A stretch of 64,000 nucleotides of DNA from Hericium rajendrae (lineage: Eukaryota > Basidiomycota > Agaricomycetes > Russulales > Hericiaceae), in NCBI GenBank assembly GCA_033439255.1, contig JAVRDV010000019.1:124001-188000 (forward strand), written 5' to 3'. The number at the start of each line of letters is the position of its first letter. Positions within the stretch are counted from its first letter, which is position 1. The notes under the pieces were generated by a model. That model was not told the DNA's origin and made no database searches. It worked only from the letters and a program-made list of their open reading frames with translations. Positions 21,861 to 33,209 of this stretch are shown here, in pieces. The translations under genes were made by a program, and so were the position numbers.

Positions 21861-21987
21861 GACAAGGACTGCAGCCAGTAGTCCCCTTCTCGACGCCTAA
21901 TCACCAAATGTGCTTTCGCACTCGTCTCCACCACCGGGCTTTTTTCAAGGGTGAATTACACCACTTGCACCAAATAATACAAGGTAG

Positions 21988-24900
21988 CTACTCTTCCTCC
22001 TCCTCCTCCTCCTCCTCTTCTTCATCAGTAAAATTTTGGTTGCTGGGCATGTCCTCATCGTCCTCCTCTGCTTCGGTGTCTCTATCCTCACTGTCTTGCC
22101 CAACTTCATCCTCTGGTTCAGATGACTCACTCCTCTCTTCGCTGCTTGTATCTTCCTTCTTCTCACTCTGTTTTGGAGGTTTTCTCTTGTTCCTGGACTG
22201 CACGGATTTTTTCTGACGTGCTTGTCTTGCCTGCTGCCGTCCCAATCGCCGCTGCATCTCTGCACTTTCCTCTGACCAATTTCGGACGTCCAGCAGCTTC
22301 TTCAACAATGCACCTTTTGGCTCCATTCCTGGTGCGCCTCTCCTTCTTGGCTGCCTCTGGATTGCTCCATTGTTTCCTACACTCTGGATACGGTAAAAGC
22401 GTGGATTCATTACCATTTGAATCTTCCCAGATTTTGTGGTCCAGATAGTACCATTCCGTGACTTTTGATCCAGTGTCGCCACTGGCAGGCACTGCACGTG
22501 GTCAAAAAGGATGCCCAGCTCCAGATCAAGCTGCTCCACGCTGCCATCACTGCCATCCAACATCCTCACTGTCTCCCAGTAGCTCTGGATGTACCCTGCA
22601 TGGCAAGCAAGAATAAACCAATGTGATGTTTTCCGAAACTGGGTGTTCACAGCAGGGAAAAACAGAGATCGTCGCTCTCGAAACGTAGGTGTCACTTGCT
22701 GTGCTGGGGGAGCTCCTGTTAGGCCAGTTCCTATGCAGAGAGACTCTACTGCGTTGATCTCCTCCAGAACTGTCTCCACATGCCATTTCTCCATGGCCTC
22801 CTCCAACGACAAGGGCTCGGAGCTTGGTTGCTGCGTTTTGGTGCGATATGCCTCGTTCAGAACCAGCCATGTGTCTTGACTAAATTCTATAAACAGACGT
22901 GCGGCGGTAGCGTATGACTCCCATAGTACTTCGTACATCGGCGGGCGCATCATCAGAGCAGGCTGGCTCTGGACTGTTTTGGACAGCATGGCCCAGCTTG
23001 GATGCTGGCCAATGGGATAGTCTTCTGTCGGAGTGGTGTTTGCTGGCCCTTTTTGAAGCAATGGCGCCTTTTTCCTTGTCTTGAGAAGGGTCCGAACATC
23101 GTTTGCATCTTCGTCCGACAGCGCATCGAGGGGGTTGTCATTTTCAAGTTTCAAGTCATGCAAAAACATCATTCCGAAGCGATGCTTGGTCGCCTTGAAA
23201 TGCAGCCGTGCCATAGAATCAGTTACAAATGACGCGACCTTGGTGGGGGTGGAAGAAAGGCAGCGTATTAAAAAGTTCACCACGCCAGAGATGGTCCCCG
23301 CGTTGGGAGCATCGATCCCATGTATGTCCACCTGGGTAATTTTTAGCGCTTCCAGCCGTGCAGCAAGATATCCGAACCACGTTTTTGACGGAATCCATAG
23401 GATAGGCTTTGATTTAACGAATCGAGTCGCCTGCAACAATGAGACAGTCAGCACGTGCATTTCATTGCAGAAGCAGCCACCTCACCAACTCCTTAAAGTT
23501 CTCCAGCACTTCCTTCGCCGCCAACCCACTGAGCCGATACTCATCTCGCACCCCATATGAACGGTTTTTAGCCTCGCCAGTAAATATCTTGTTTGCCTTG
23601 AAGCATTCACCCAGAAACGTATCGTTGAGGTGGTAAGCATCTGCGTCCTCCGCATAAGTAGGAATGTTGTCTTTTGCCCGACGCGTCTCATATTCCAGAT
23701 TGTATGCTGATCTAAACAACACCTGTGTGTGAGCTGATCGCTCACCACCCATCTCCGCCTGCATAGATCCGTAATTTGCAAAGGTGTCAGCAGTGTGAAG
23801 ATGTCCTTTCTTGTATCCTCCTGCGCCCATCGAAGCCTCCAAAGCATCCAATCTCCAGAGCCCCACCAAGGGACGGCCGTGCACCGGATGAAAGCCAAAT
23901 CCAAGATCTACTATGAACTCTCCATTGTCTCGGTCCAGCATGTAGTCGACATCCAGCTGAAAGAATTCAGCCTCAAACGTATCCCACAACTCACTTGCAT
24001 CCCCATCCAGCTCTACTGTTCTGAGCTTGACCCCCTTTGCCTCAAGCACAAAGAAGCAGCTCTTGTACCGCTCAAGAACAGGGTTATGCGAGTTGTTCAA
24101 GATGTGCTTCATGTGCATCTGCATGACTTCTAGCATGCTAGGACTCACAGAGACCAGTTTTGCTTTGTTCAAGTTTCCCGTGCGCTTCCCAGCCTGTGCA
24201 GACCGATACTGCCTCTCTTCCAGCGTGACATCGAGATATGCATCTGTGCTCCTGTTCGATGCTACTTTGAGGGCAGGCAGGAGCACCTCTCTCCAGAAAC
24301 AAGACTGTATCTCCAAGGGTATGATCGATTGCCGGTAACCAGAGATGGCACTGCGATGCATCATACGAGGAAAGAAGATATAGATATTCAAGGTACCCTC
24401 CGAAGCAAACAAGGTGTGCGGGATTCCGCTCAGTGGCGTTTTGACCTCGTCCCAGCTTCGATGTTTGCCCTGTCCCACGTCTTCGTCTTTGCGAGGCAGT
24501 AAGATATCAACGTATACGTGGTTGTTTTTGCTGATCAGAGGCTTGCGGGACACAGTCGGCGTGGTTGCTACTCCAATCGATGTCTTGACTTTGATCTCAC
24601 GAGTCACCCAGACTATGCTATCAATGTCCACGGAAATCTCTGTTCCGTTGGCCTCCATGCCTGTCATCCCATCTGCTTCCAGGTTGACGCGGACGTATTT
24701 TCCATTGGCAAGCACACCGCGGACCAGGACATCTCGTTCAGACTCTTTTGCTGCGTAGCGAAGGAGTTTGCTGAGATGCACGTCCTCCACCATGCTCTGC
24801 TGGTAGCCCTTCAGAATGCCAGCTCTGGTTGTGTTGATCTCGCCGGGTTGGTCATGGCGATGCAGCCAAAAGAATCCAGGATTGTAGTCAGGTGGCACCC

Positions 24901-27211
24901 CAACAGGGAGAACATGATCTAGTACGTGGGTCGGGCTGCCTTCGTAGAACATCTGATGGAAACGATTCATCAGTCGGTAGCCATAGTCGGTGAACCTGGC
25001 CCACGGGCTTGTCTCATAAGACACCATTGTCAGCGCATTGGTGTAGTACGCATTCAAGTCTCGCATCTGGTTTTCCATCCAGTTGGGTGGAAAGTCTTCA
25101 CGAGTGGGTCCACTCCAGTAGTCGTCGTAGTCATCATTCCTTTGCCTCCATAAAGGGTGTGGGCGAGGTGGGATTTCCACAGGCAACTTTGGACGGGCAA
25201 AACGCTCGAGATCTACCTGTCCTGATGGAGGTTTGCCTCTTGCTTTCCGACCAAATATGCGTCGAGGTATCTGTGCTCCTGCTGCGACTTCGCTGCCGTC
25301 GCTCTCCTCTCTTTGGTCCTGGTCATCTGCTCCCAGGCCTATCTGCTCGGCTGCCTCCCCGCGCACCCGACTACGCAGCTGGTCTTTGGTCTGAGTCCTC
25401 GTAGGGCCCTGGTCCTCGTAGAAGGTTTGACCATGAGCTGGTCGACAGGTTTTGCATGTTTTTTTACAGTCATCGAGAGCAATCAAAATGTCGTTGTCTC
25501 GTGACATGCTGCTGTGTCGGATCTCCTGCACCAATGCCCTGTCAAGAACAGGGTAGTCATCAGAGGTCTGTCTCCGAGGTGCCCAGGTCACTTCCAATGC
25601 TTGCCACTCAACGGGTGGATTCTGTCTGTACTCAGAATACCGGGCACAGCATATGTTGGCCAGTGCAATCAGCTCGGTGTACATGCTATGACGGGCTGCA
25701 TGCCCACAAGGAAGAGGAGGATGCTCCAGAGTCTGCCCGTCCTCTTTGTAGTTGAGGCCGTAGGACATGAAGTGCGACAGGGCCATGGCCGTCATGGGTC
25801 CACAGTTGATCCCATCGCCAACCCAGGTCACTTCTTGCACGGCGACATTCTGGTCAATGTAGACCAAAGATTTTTCTCCCATAGGCCAGCCGTGGATGCG
25901 ACAAATATGCTGGTAGTACCGAGGCCCATTCCAGCTGCGCCAGCTGTCTCTTGTGTCCAGTTTACTTGTGCGTCCGAGGACGTGTACCACGCTATTTTCT
26001 GCGTCAAAAATGACGGAGAAAAAATGGCCTCCACGCAGAATGAAGAAACAGACAGGAGTGAAGGGGCAGGGAGGATACTTCCCATCTGGACCTGTCGTGC
26101 AGGGCAGAAAATACATTTCACGAAAACGGGGAACTGTTGCAATCATTTCGGCAGCCATGTCGACGTCCCACGCTCCTGCTAAACTTTGGCTAATATACCG
26201 CATCAGGCGGCGGCTGCTGTCCTTGAACCAGTACTGCAGCAGGAAAAGTTCCAGAATGCTGTGATCCACCCATTCCGGTGGCAAAAGGGACCTGCGCCCC
26301 TCCCATGCTGGGTGCCACAAGCTGAACGTGGAGAGGTAGCGCCCTAGAAAAAGAGTCTCAGTGCTTTTCATCCAAGTGGCAGCACAGACAAACAAGTTAC
26401 GAAAATACTACCCACATGCATGCTCCAAGCGCTGCAGCTCGTTCCAAGGGTTGAGCTCTGGAGAAGGGGATCTCCTCGGAGAGGTTTCTGCATTGTCCAG
26501 TGCAAGATCTTCTATTTCCTCGTAGTCATCGTCATCCCCACCGCCTGTCTTTTTTCCCGACTTTGATGATGATGTGGACGAGGAGGAGGACTAGAAGAAC
26601 ATAAGCCAACAGAACGATATCCTTGTGACCTCGTGACTATTCACTCGATGTTTCCTGTTATCCGTATTTCTTTCTGGTAGAGACAGCGGCGAAGGCTGGT
26701 CTTGATCTCTCGGCAGTGCTCGGGAAAACTAGAAGAATGTAGCAGAAACACATTTTTTTTTGCAGAGGCAGTACTCACAACTGATTTTTTTGCCCGCCTG
26801 TACAAGTCCAAGCGTCTTTTCTGTTCTGGCAGCTCCCATAGAGGACCTTGGTTACTAGATGCCTAGACGGATATAAGCTCCACAGTGCTGTACATCCTTT
26901 TCTGACAGTACTCCCTCACAATTCTTTGTTCTGCACTTCTGTCCAATTCAGAATGATCAGTGTCTTCTAGCACAGAAGACGAGGACAAAGGCGGGCCTTC
27001 ATCACCAGATGAAGGTGAGGAGGAGAGCTACAAGTGTGTAAGCTCGTCGTAGCATCCTTGTCAGACACCAAGTGCTCACTAAAGCTGGGGTGACTGCTTC
27101 TTCCACGTGGGCTGCCGCTTCGACTTGTGCTGCCACCTCTGCTTGTACTGACGCTGCCAACCTTGCATATGTTGCCCTCCGTTTCGCCCATGCTTCCTTT
27201 GCCGATGCCAT
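21988..27211 (-). CDS. Very large protein with Ulp1/C48-like cysteine protease core and acidic tail (gene B)
   Basis: Minus strand. Start MASAKEAWAKRRATYARLAA at 27211, several short Ser/Asp-rich exons, then two long exons from about 26345 to 23486 and from 23430 to 21988. The 55 bp intron 23431-23485 is in phase (KEL-ATRFVKSK). Estimated length is 1550-1600 residues. A papain-fold Ulp1-like signature is visible: GGHFFSVIFD (His codon 26024-26026), IDQNVAVQEVTW, then DGINCGPMTAMAL (Cys codon 25802-25804). The aspartate of the triad is not clear. The remainder, including VDLGFGFHPVHGRPLVGLWR, is a fungal region I recall from mushroom genomes without known function. It ends with Lys-rich then poly-Glu sequence. 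Ulp1-type proteases cleave SUMO and also occur in KDZ and other transposons; no transposase is recognised here. Confidence 0.7.
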
Positions 27212-27868
27212 GATGTTGCGCCAAAGGTGTATCTTCTGTGGAATAAGCGATGTTTCACTCCGTCAATATGAAATTTCGTCGGCTATCAGAATCACGCCCC
27301 CTCACAACCCAATTTATCATCAGTCCTGCTCAAGCCTATCCGACGCTGGTCTTGCCCTGCCTCTTCGCTTTCTGCCATGTCTGCATCTACGTCTAGTGCT
27401 ACGGCAGCAGATCCTAGTCCCCAGCACCTCGCTACCCTTCTGTCGCCGCAATGCATCATGGGTGAGAGTGTGCTCTCTTCTTCTCCCCGGACTCACAGAA
27501 ACCGTTGGCTTTTTATAGCAACAGGCATGTCAAATCCTGGCCATGACCACCTGTTCACAGTGGGGGACGAGTGGGTTTTCAACCACCTTCCTGCGTGGCC
27601 GTGTTGACACAACATTTTCAGGATTTTGTTATTCCCTCATGGGGTGTCGCCAGGTCAAAACCTGCCATGGCCGCAGTGGTGGCGCGCGCGAATCACTCAG
27701 TTTCACGTGGCTCCTGGACATGAGCAAGAAAAAGTATATATCGACTCTCTGTGTCATTCATTTTTTCAATAACCCACCCTCTAGTCCTGGATCACTGTTT
27801 GCTGGTACTATTCCAAGGCAGACCTGAAGGCATGGTCGCATTGTTCTGCCCACTGTGCCCTAGACAAC
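27212..27868. promoter_or_regulatory. Divergent intergenic region between gene B and the PHD-like gene
   Basis: The 657 bp separates two divergent starts and probably holds both promoters. A TATATAT-like element is present near 27736, about 130 bp before the rightward start. No repeat or other gene seen. Confidence 0.35.
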
Positions 27869-28791
27869 ATGGCCAGTTCAAAGCGGAGCAAGAAAGCTCT
27901 TGTTCCTCTAAAGCTCTGTGAGACCATGATATCCAAAATAGGTGCGAAGAACGAGCGGGTTCTTAGCGTTGACAAGCAAATTCTTGAGATGTCGATGATT
28001 GTCGGTACGTCCGCTGCAAATCTCTACGGGTGGAAATTCACCCCCGTCGCTAGGCCCTGCCGACATGGTCACTTTTGATGAGCATAAGGTCAACCTCCTT
28101 CCCATGAGCAAGGAAGACGTCTACTACCGCAGGATCCATGCCCACCTTTCACGTTCCCTGTGGCTGGTCCGTCCTCTCTCCACAATGTACTCGTTTCCCT
28201 TGCTTGGAACATTGACCACAGATTTTGCAGAAGGACTCTGATTTGGTGAAAATGTGCCACGAAAAGTGTCGTCTCTACCGACGCTGGAATCCAGAGCAGC
28301 ACACCACGCGCCACTGCCCTTCTTGTCAAACCTGGCAACATGTCCGGTGTTTGGCGCCACTTCCACTGGATACCCAGCTTCCTGTTGGTGACCCATCTCA
28401 GGCCACGCCACAGCGTCACCCACTAGACTACGACATGGAATCTCTCAAACAAAGTCAACCGCTCGACTATGACTTTGAATCTCTCAAAGGCGCAGAAGAT
28501 ACGCATCTATCCATGGAGCTAGATAGCCTGGCATCTGCCCTCCGGTGGCCCATTCAACGCACGCCAAACGGGTCCGTACCACTGAGCTACGAGTGCTTCG
28601 TAGTCGAGCTTCGAGCGCGTGCAGACACAGGGAACCTGGATGAGTTTTGGAGACAGTCTTTGGCTAACCAGTTCAGCCATGCACTCCATTTCCACCACCA
28701 TGCCACCGATGTCGAGAACCACATACGCGACATGCTGAAAACCACATCACATACATACTATCGCTGCCAACAATGCACGAGAATCATATAG
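27869..28791 (+). CDS. PHD-finger-like protein, possibly BAH-PHD type
   Basis: Exon 1 (27869 to about 28004, MASSKRSKKALVPLKLCETM) is joined by a ~48 bp intron to GPADMVTFDEHKVNLLPMSK. The last exon, from about 28228, carries KMCHEKCRLYRRW, then RHCPSCQTWQHVRCL, a C-x3-C then C-x2-C-W-H-x2-C pattern typical of the second half of a PHD finger. Upstream, FDEHKVNLLPM and YYRRIHAHL could be a BAH-like strand pattern. The join before the final exon could not be resolved in phase with a canonical donor. The tail contains two near-identical acidic/aromatic repeats (PLDYDMESLK and PLDYDFESLK). PHD fingers usually read histone tails; that role is inferred. Confidence 0.55.
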
Positions 28792-29168
28792 AATGTTTTT
28801 TTGCCCTATCTTTTGCTGCATCTTCTACTCCATCTTCTGCTTCCTCTTCTACTCCATCTTCTGCTCTTGGAATGACGACCTGCACGAAGATGTCCCATGT
28901 GACAAAATAGAAACCTTCTTTCTCCAGCACCGGCTGGTGGGCTATCAGAAAATCACACATGGAGATACATCCTAGCTTCCCTCTCATCTATAAAGTGATA
29001 ACAAAAATTATACACCATCAAATTAAAATGCGAGCAAGAGGACACCCACTGTTGCTTTTGGGTCCATCTTTGCCTTGTTTAAGATCTTTTCTCTTCCAAC
29101 CTTCTCTGATCTCTTCCAATGCTCATCCAGCTTGCAAGAAAATGCTGTCAACACAATGGCTGTCTGTT
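28792..29168. other. Short intergenic region between convergent genes
   Basis: Contains a T-rich tract and about three copies of a TTCTACTCCATCTTCTGC-type 24 bp motif at 28825-28870. Probably the two 3' UTRs. Confidence 0.35.
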
Positions 29169-30833
29169 CTACACCTGCTTCCGTCTTGTCTTTCTATAAT
29201 CAGCCGATGTCAGCGTGTGCTTTGTTGACGCAGAACATAGAAATCGCACTTCTGCCTCGTCGCATTTCTTGCCCAAGGCATCCAAGCTGTCTATGACGTT
29301 CTCCCAAAAGCTCTTGCTTTCCCTGCGATCTTGTGAACCCTTCTCAGCCTCTTCTCTGGTGGCCCACTCTTGGGAGCGGGCAGATGACTTTCTTTCAGAG
29401 CGCTGCGACACCAATGATGAGGGCTCTGGCTGGTCCAGTTTTGTGGCTGACGACTTTCTACTCTGAGCATGCCGCGAGGTTACCACTGAGCCCTGATGCT
29501 CCAGTCTCTTGGAATCAGCTTTTAGCTTCTTGTTGACATTAGTCTTGTGCTTTTCCTTCGCATCGGGTGCCGGTGTCTTCTTCTCTACAGCAGTTGTGTT
29601 GAATGATATCGATATCGTCTGTGGATCATCGACATTGTAAACCAACAGTTCCTCAGAGCGACGGGACCGACACTGCTCTGACAAAGCCTGTCTGCTCGGA
29701 CACGAAGGCTTTGAACCTGATGCCTGACGCGAGCTGCCTGCACGGTTTGGAGAAAAAGGTGAGATGTCCTGGCTTGCAGAGGTGGGTGCCATAGCGTCAT
29801 TGGTTGCATTGCCAGTTCGGGGCAGCATTGACAAACCCATGGCCCTTGGACCACTAGTTGAAGCCGGGCCACCACAAAGACGCCTAGACATTCGTACAGG
29901 ACCAGTTGACGCCGGCTTGCGCGCACCCAGAGGCCTTCCGCGAGGACGCACTGGCAAGGACACGGCTGCTTCTATAAAATCGTCAGGTCCATGCTGCAGT
30001 GACTCAGCATCATCCTCCTGGCCATCCATGTCTGCTGAACCGGGCGTCGCAAAGACACCAGGGCTGCCCACTGGGAGCCCTCCTTCCTCCCTTCCCCCAA
30101 GACGTGGGATGCTTGGCTGGAGGAGATCGATGTCTTGGTCCATGTCAGTTTGTAGGCTCGCCAGTAGAAGATCACTCATGTCACTGCTTAGGCTGGGCTG
30201 TGGGTGATCTGTGTCATCCATGGGGTGGCTTTCCTTGTCCTCTGTCAGACCATTGTCACTGTATGCATTCTCCGGCTGCTGCCTGAGTTCGTCCTTCTCC
30301 ATTACTGGAGTGTAAGCCCTTCGTGAGAAGCTTCCTGGCCCCGACATGGTTTCCAGAGCCGTTGGGTTTGGTATGCTTTGCCTGGCTGAGGGTGAGATGG
30401 TTCTCTCCTTATGTGGACCAAAAAATGTGAAAGCACCGCTGTGCCACAGGTTCAACTCACTACGCTTGCATGGTTGAGACAGAATAGGGACCTACCTTTC
30501 TTTGACAACCGGCCTAGGGGCTTTGATTGTATCAGATCGCTGTTGTTGTGCCCATACAACGGTAGGACGTTGGCTTTTTGTGTCTGTGCTTGTGTCCTCT
30601 GCTGGTGTCGATACCGACGGCGGCCATTCTGACCCAGAAGCTTGGTAGTCTTCTGAGCCAAGAGAGGGAGATCGCGTGCCTTTGAAACATGTGCCAGCAA
30701 TGTCAGATCGTGTCGTTGCTGTGGCATGTGATTGATGCGTACTGCTGTCTGGCATCGGCGGAGCTACCAAAGCAAGAGACAAGGTATGTCTTGCCACCCA
30801 TTCTTCCGTGCGAGGGCTGCTTAGCAGCCCCAT
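29169..30833 (-). CDS. Disordered nuclear-type protein with AT-hook-like motif (gene D)
   Basis: Minus strand. An upstream exon (30833-30491, MGLLSSPRTEEWVARHT onward) joins by a short intron (GTAGGTCCC) to a long exon ending RKTRRKQV at 29169. The product is about 530 residues, dominated by Ser/Pro/Asp low-complexity sequence. RPRGRPLGARKP at about 29940 matches the RGRP core of an AT-hook, a minor-groove DNA-binding motif. The C-terminus is Lys/Arg/Ser-rich with one predicted helix (SFWENVIDSLDALGKKCDEA). Another 5' exon may exist, since an AG acceptor lies directly before the first methionine. No catalytic domain. A DNA-binding or scaffold role is inferred. Confidence 0.5.
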
Positions 30834-31169
30834 CTACGTCAACAAAACCAATCAATATATGGAGGCCAACGGCATCTCCATGCCAGGATCATGGCCACAT
30901 ACGTGAGTGGTTGTGTCTTTGTCTTTCGACTCCAATACCCTGGTTGCCTCCCACGTCAGTTGTTGTTGCTCTCCGCTGCTTCTCTCGTTATCTGCATCTC
31001 AAAGTCAACACTATGTCATGTTTCCTTGGAGCTAATTTTATTATACAGCCCGTCGTACGACAAGACCTTCGCTACAGCCGGGCCATGTGAAACCATTCAA
31101 CTAACCTCTTGGTGACGACTGACGTGACTTATGTTTTGTCCTCAAAAATCAGCTTGTGACCAGGTGGTC

Positions 31170-33013
31170 CTAGAAATTGAGGCTTACATCCATCCGGCGT
31201 CGTTTGCTCTCTGCACCCTGACCCAAGTGCTTCGTGTCAGATCCCTGAACCAAATGAAAACCATCAGCTGGCTGTGAGTTGATTTATATCCCATGCGCTT
31301 ACCTCCCGCTTATGTTTTTTGGCAGCGGATGCGTCTGACGTCTATCGCGACATGGCACCTCTCAGTGGGTGTGGAGGCAAAATAGCATGAAAAAAACACA
31401 CCGGCATGCTATACCTAGCCTCGGCTTCGTCTATTTCCATTTCATTCCCTAATGGCACTGGGTTGGCATCTTGGCTAACCATCCTGGCTTCGTTTTGCTG
31501 CTGGTGATGATGAGCATTTCCCAGTGGCAGGAGTGGTGGCACTGACCTGCGCAAATATCTCCTCCATATCCTCTCTCGTGGCAGCGGTGATCGCCAACAC
31601 AGCGTTCTCCACGCTCTCCCCGTGGCAGAGGTAATCTCTAACGCTGCCTTGTCCATGGCCTGGGGTAATGCTCAGATATCTCAAACTAATCTACTCAGCG
31701 AGTGACATAAGAACGCACCTGGATTTCTTCGTCTGAATCCTCGATCCATGACTTGGACTGGATCCCGTCAGAAACAAACAAAATACAGGAAACAGTGCAT
31801 ATCGCAGACCTTTTTCATTTTTGGCCTGATATTTGCCTTAATTTCTTTCCTCTCGGTGTGCTTGTTGCTCTCTGGTCGTCGCCTCAGGACTGGCGGGCCC
31901 TCTTCGCTACCATCTTCATCTGTGCTGTACACTTTTTTCTCCTTGCCCTTTCTTCCCATCGTCTCCGCACCGTCATTGCCCTTTTCGGATTCCCTCACCC
32001 ATTGTGCCTCTTCCTAAGCAGATGGTGAGCATAAACTTCACACCTCGAGCCTCACTGGTAACGTACTTTTGCAATCTAAGTGGAACAAGACACCCCTGCT
32101 GTGAGCTTTATGTGTTGCAGGATATAGGAGACATTCTTACGGCCATCAGGCTGTCGCTCGGATGCCTGGCTCCTTCCAGCGTTAGCATGACAAAAGCTGA
32201 CCATTTTTTCGTCGACTTCAGCATTCCCACATCGCATGGCCCCACCCTGATCCCGCATCTTTCTAGCATTTTCTGATCTTTTGCTGTCACCACCCAACCC
32301 TTGCTGTTGAACTTCCCTGCCGTGTAAACCCCCAAGCGTTTCGCGGAGCTCTTGTCCTCGGCTTGGCCAAACCCTACCCACGCCAGCCAGTTGTGGCTAT
32401 TCTTCGTGTCGTCTGCTAGAAGCATTAGAGGCAGTATTCTGAATCAAGTGCCACTCTTACCGAAGCACAGGGGGTCACCGAGCTTTGACAACGCCGCCAA
32501 ATCCGGCCATTTCCTATCATTGACACAAGCGGTGCTCCCCCAATACTGCACCAAAGCCCACGTATCTAACAGTGCCGATCTTCCCTTGTTTTTTTTTGTT
32601 TTCAACTGTCGTAGCCCCAACGTCATTACCTCATACTGGTATTTGAAGATGGCATTGGTGGCGCCAAGGAATGTGTTGCCAATCCCGTGGTCCAATTTGT
32701 TGTCCATTTCGGCCAGCAGAGCTACTCGAAGCCAGGCGCACTCATTGAGTATCTTTATAACAAAGCGAATGATGTGGAAGTACGCAGGGCTGCACGTCCC
32801 GATCGTCGTAGGCTCTTCATAGATGACTTGTTTTGACTGGAAATCGATGCTCCACTTGCTCTCCGTGATCGCGATCCCAGTTCGCGTCGTAGGCACCACA
32901 AACCCGTAGCACTTGCAGGGCACATCCTCACAGTCCACCTCTGGGACTGGGAAACATGCCTTGAGGGCTTCGATGTTCTCTTGTCGGAGGTAGATCTTCT
33001 TAGATGATGCCAT
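31170..33013 (-). CDS. Uncharacterised family member E
   Basis: Minus strand, at least seven exons. Exon 1 is 33013-32461 (start MASSKKIYLRQENIEALKAC), with a 45 bp intron (32416-32460) in phase into ADDTKNSHNWLAWVG. Later short exons encode an acidic/basic disordered region (TDEDGSEEGPPVLRRRPES; SKSWIEDSDEEIQ) and a Lys/Arg tail (KKHKREGSDTK to ESKRRRMDVSLNF). Conserved with F (41319-44013) and G (47590-49633): (Y/F)(F/H)(S/I)I.RF..KI.N(E/D)C.W.RVAL, the (L/V)DAWAL.QY segment, KLGDPL.F at the end of exon 1 and NW.AW at the start of exon 2. No known domain is recognised. It is divergent with H1, 196 bp apart. Confidence 0.65.
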
Positions 33014-33209
33014 GCTGGGTTGGGTTGGCTAGTGCTAGCAGCGTACACTCATCACGCTTCATCGACTATATATACGCACAGCCTCGTTTTTGCCGTGTGG
33101 CGGTGCAGCCTCATGTTAGCCTCCAATGGAACTCCGACATCGCCAGCCTTTGCCACCGCAAGCGCTGCTTGGCGCTGCCTCTTCTCTCAAACCTCCATCC
33201 TCGTCCATC
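33014..33209. promoter_or_regulatory. Putative bidirectional promoter between E and H1
   Basis: The 196 bp between the divergent starts contains CTATATATACG near 33067, a TATA-like element about 140 bp from the H1 start. Shortness implies a shared regulatory region. Confidence 0.4.
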
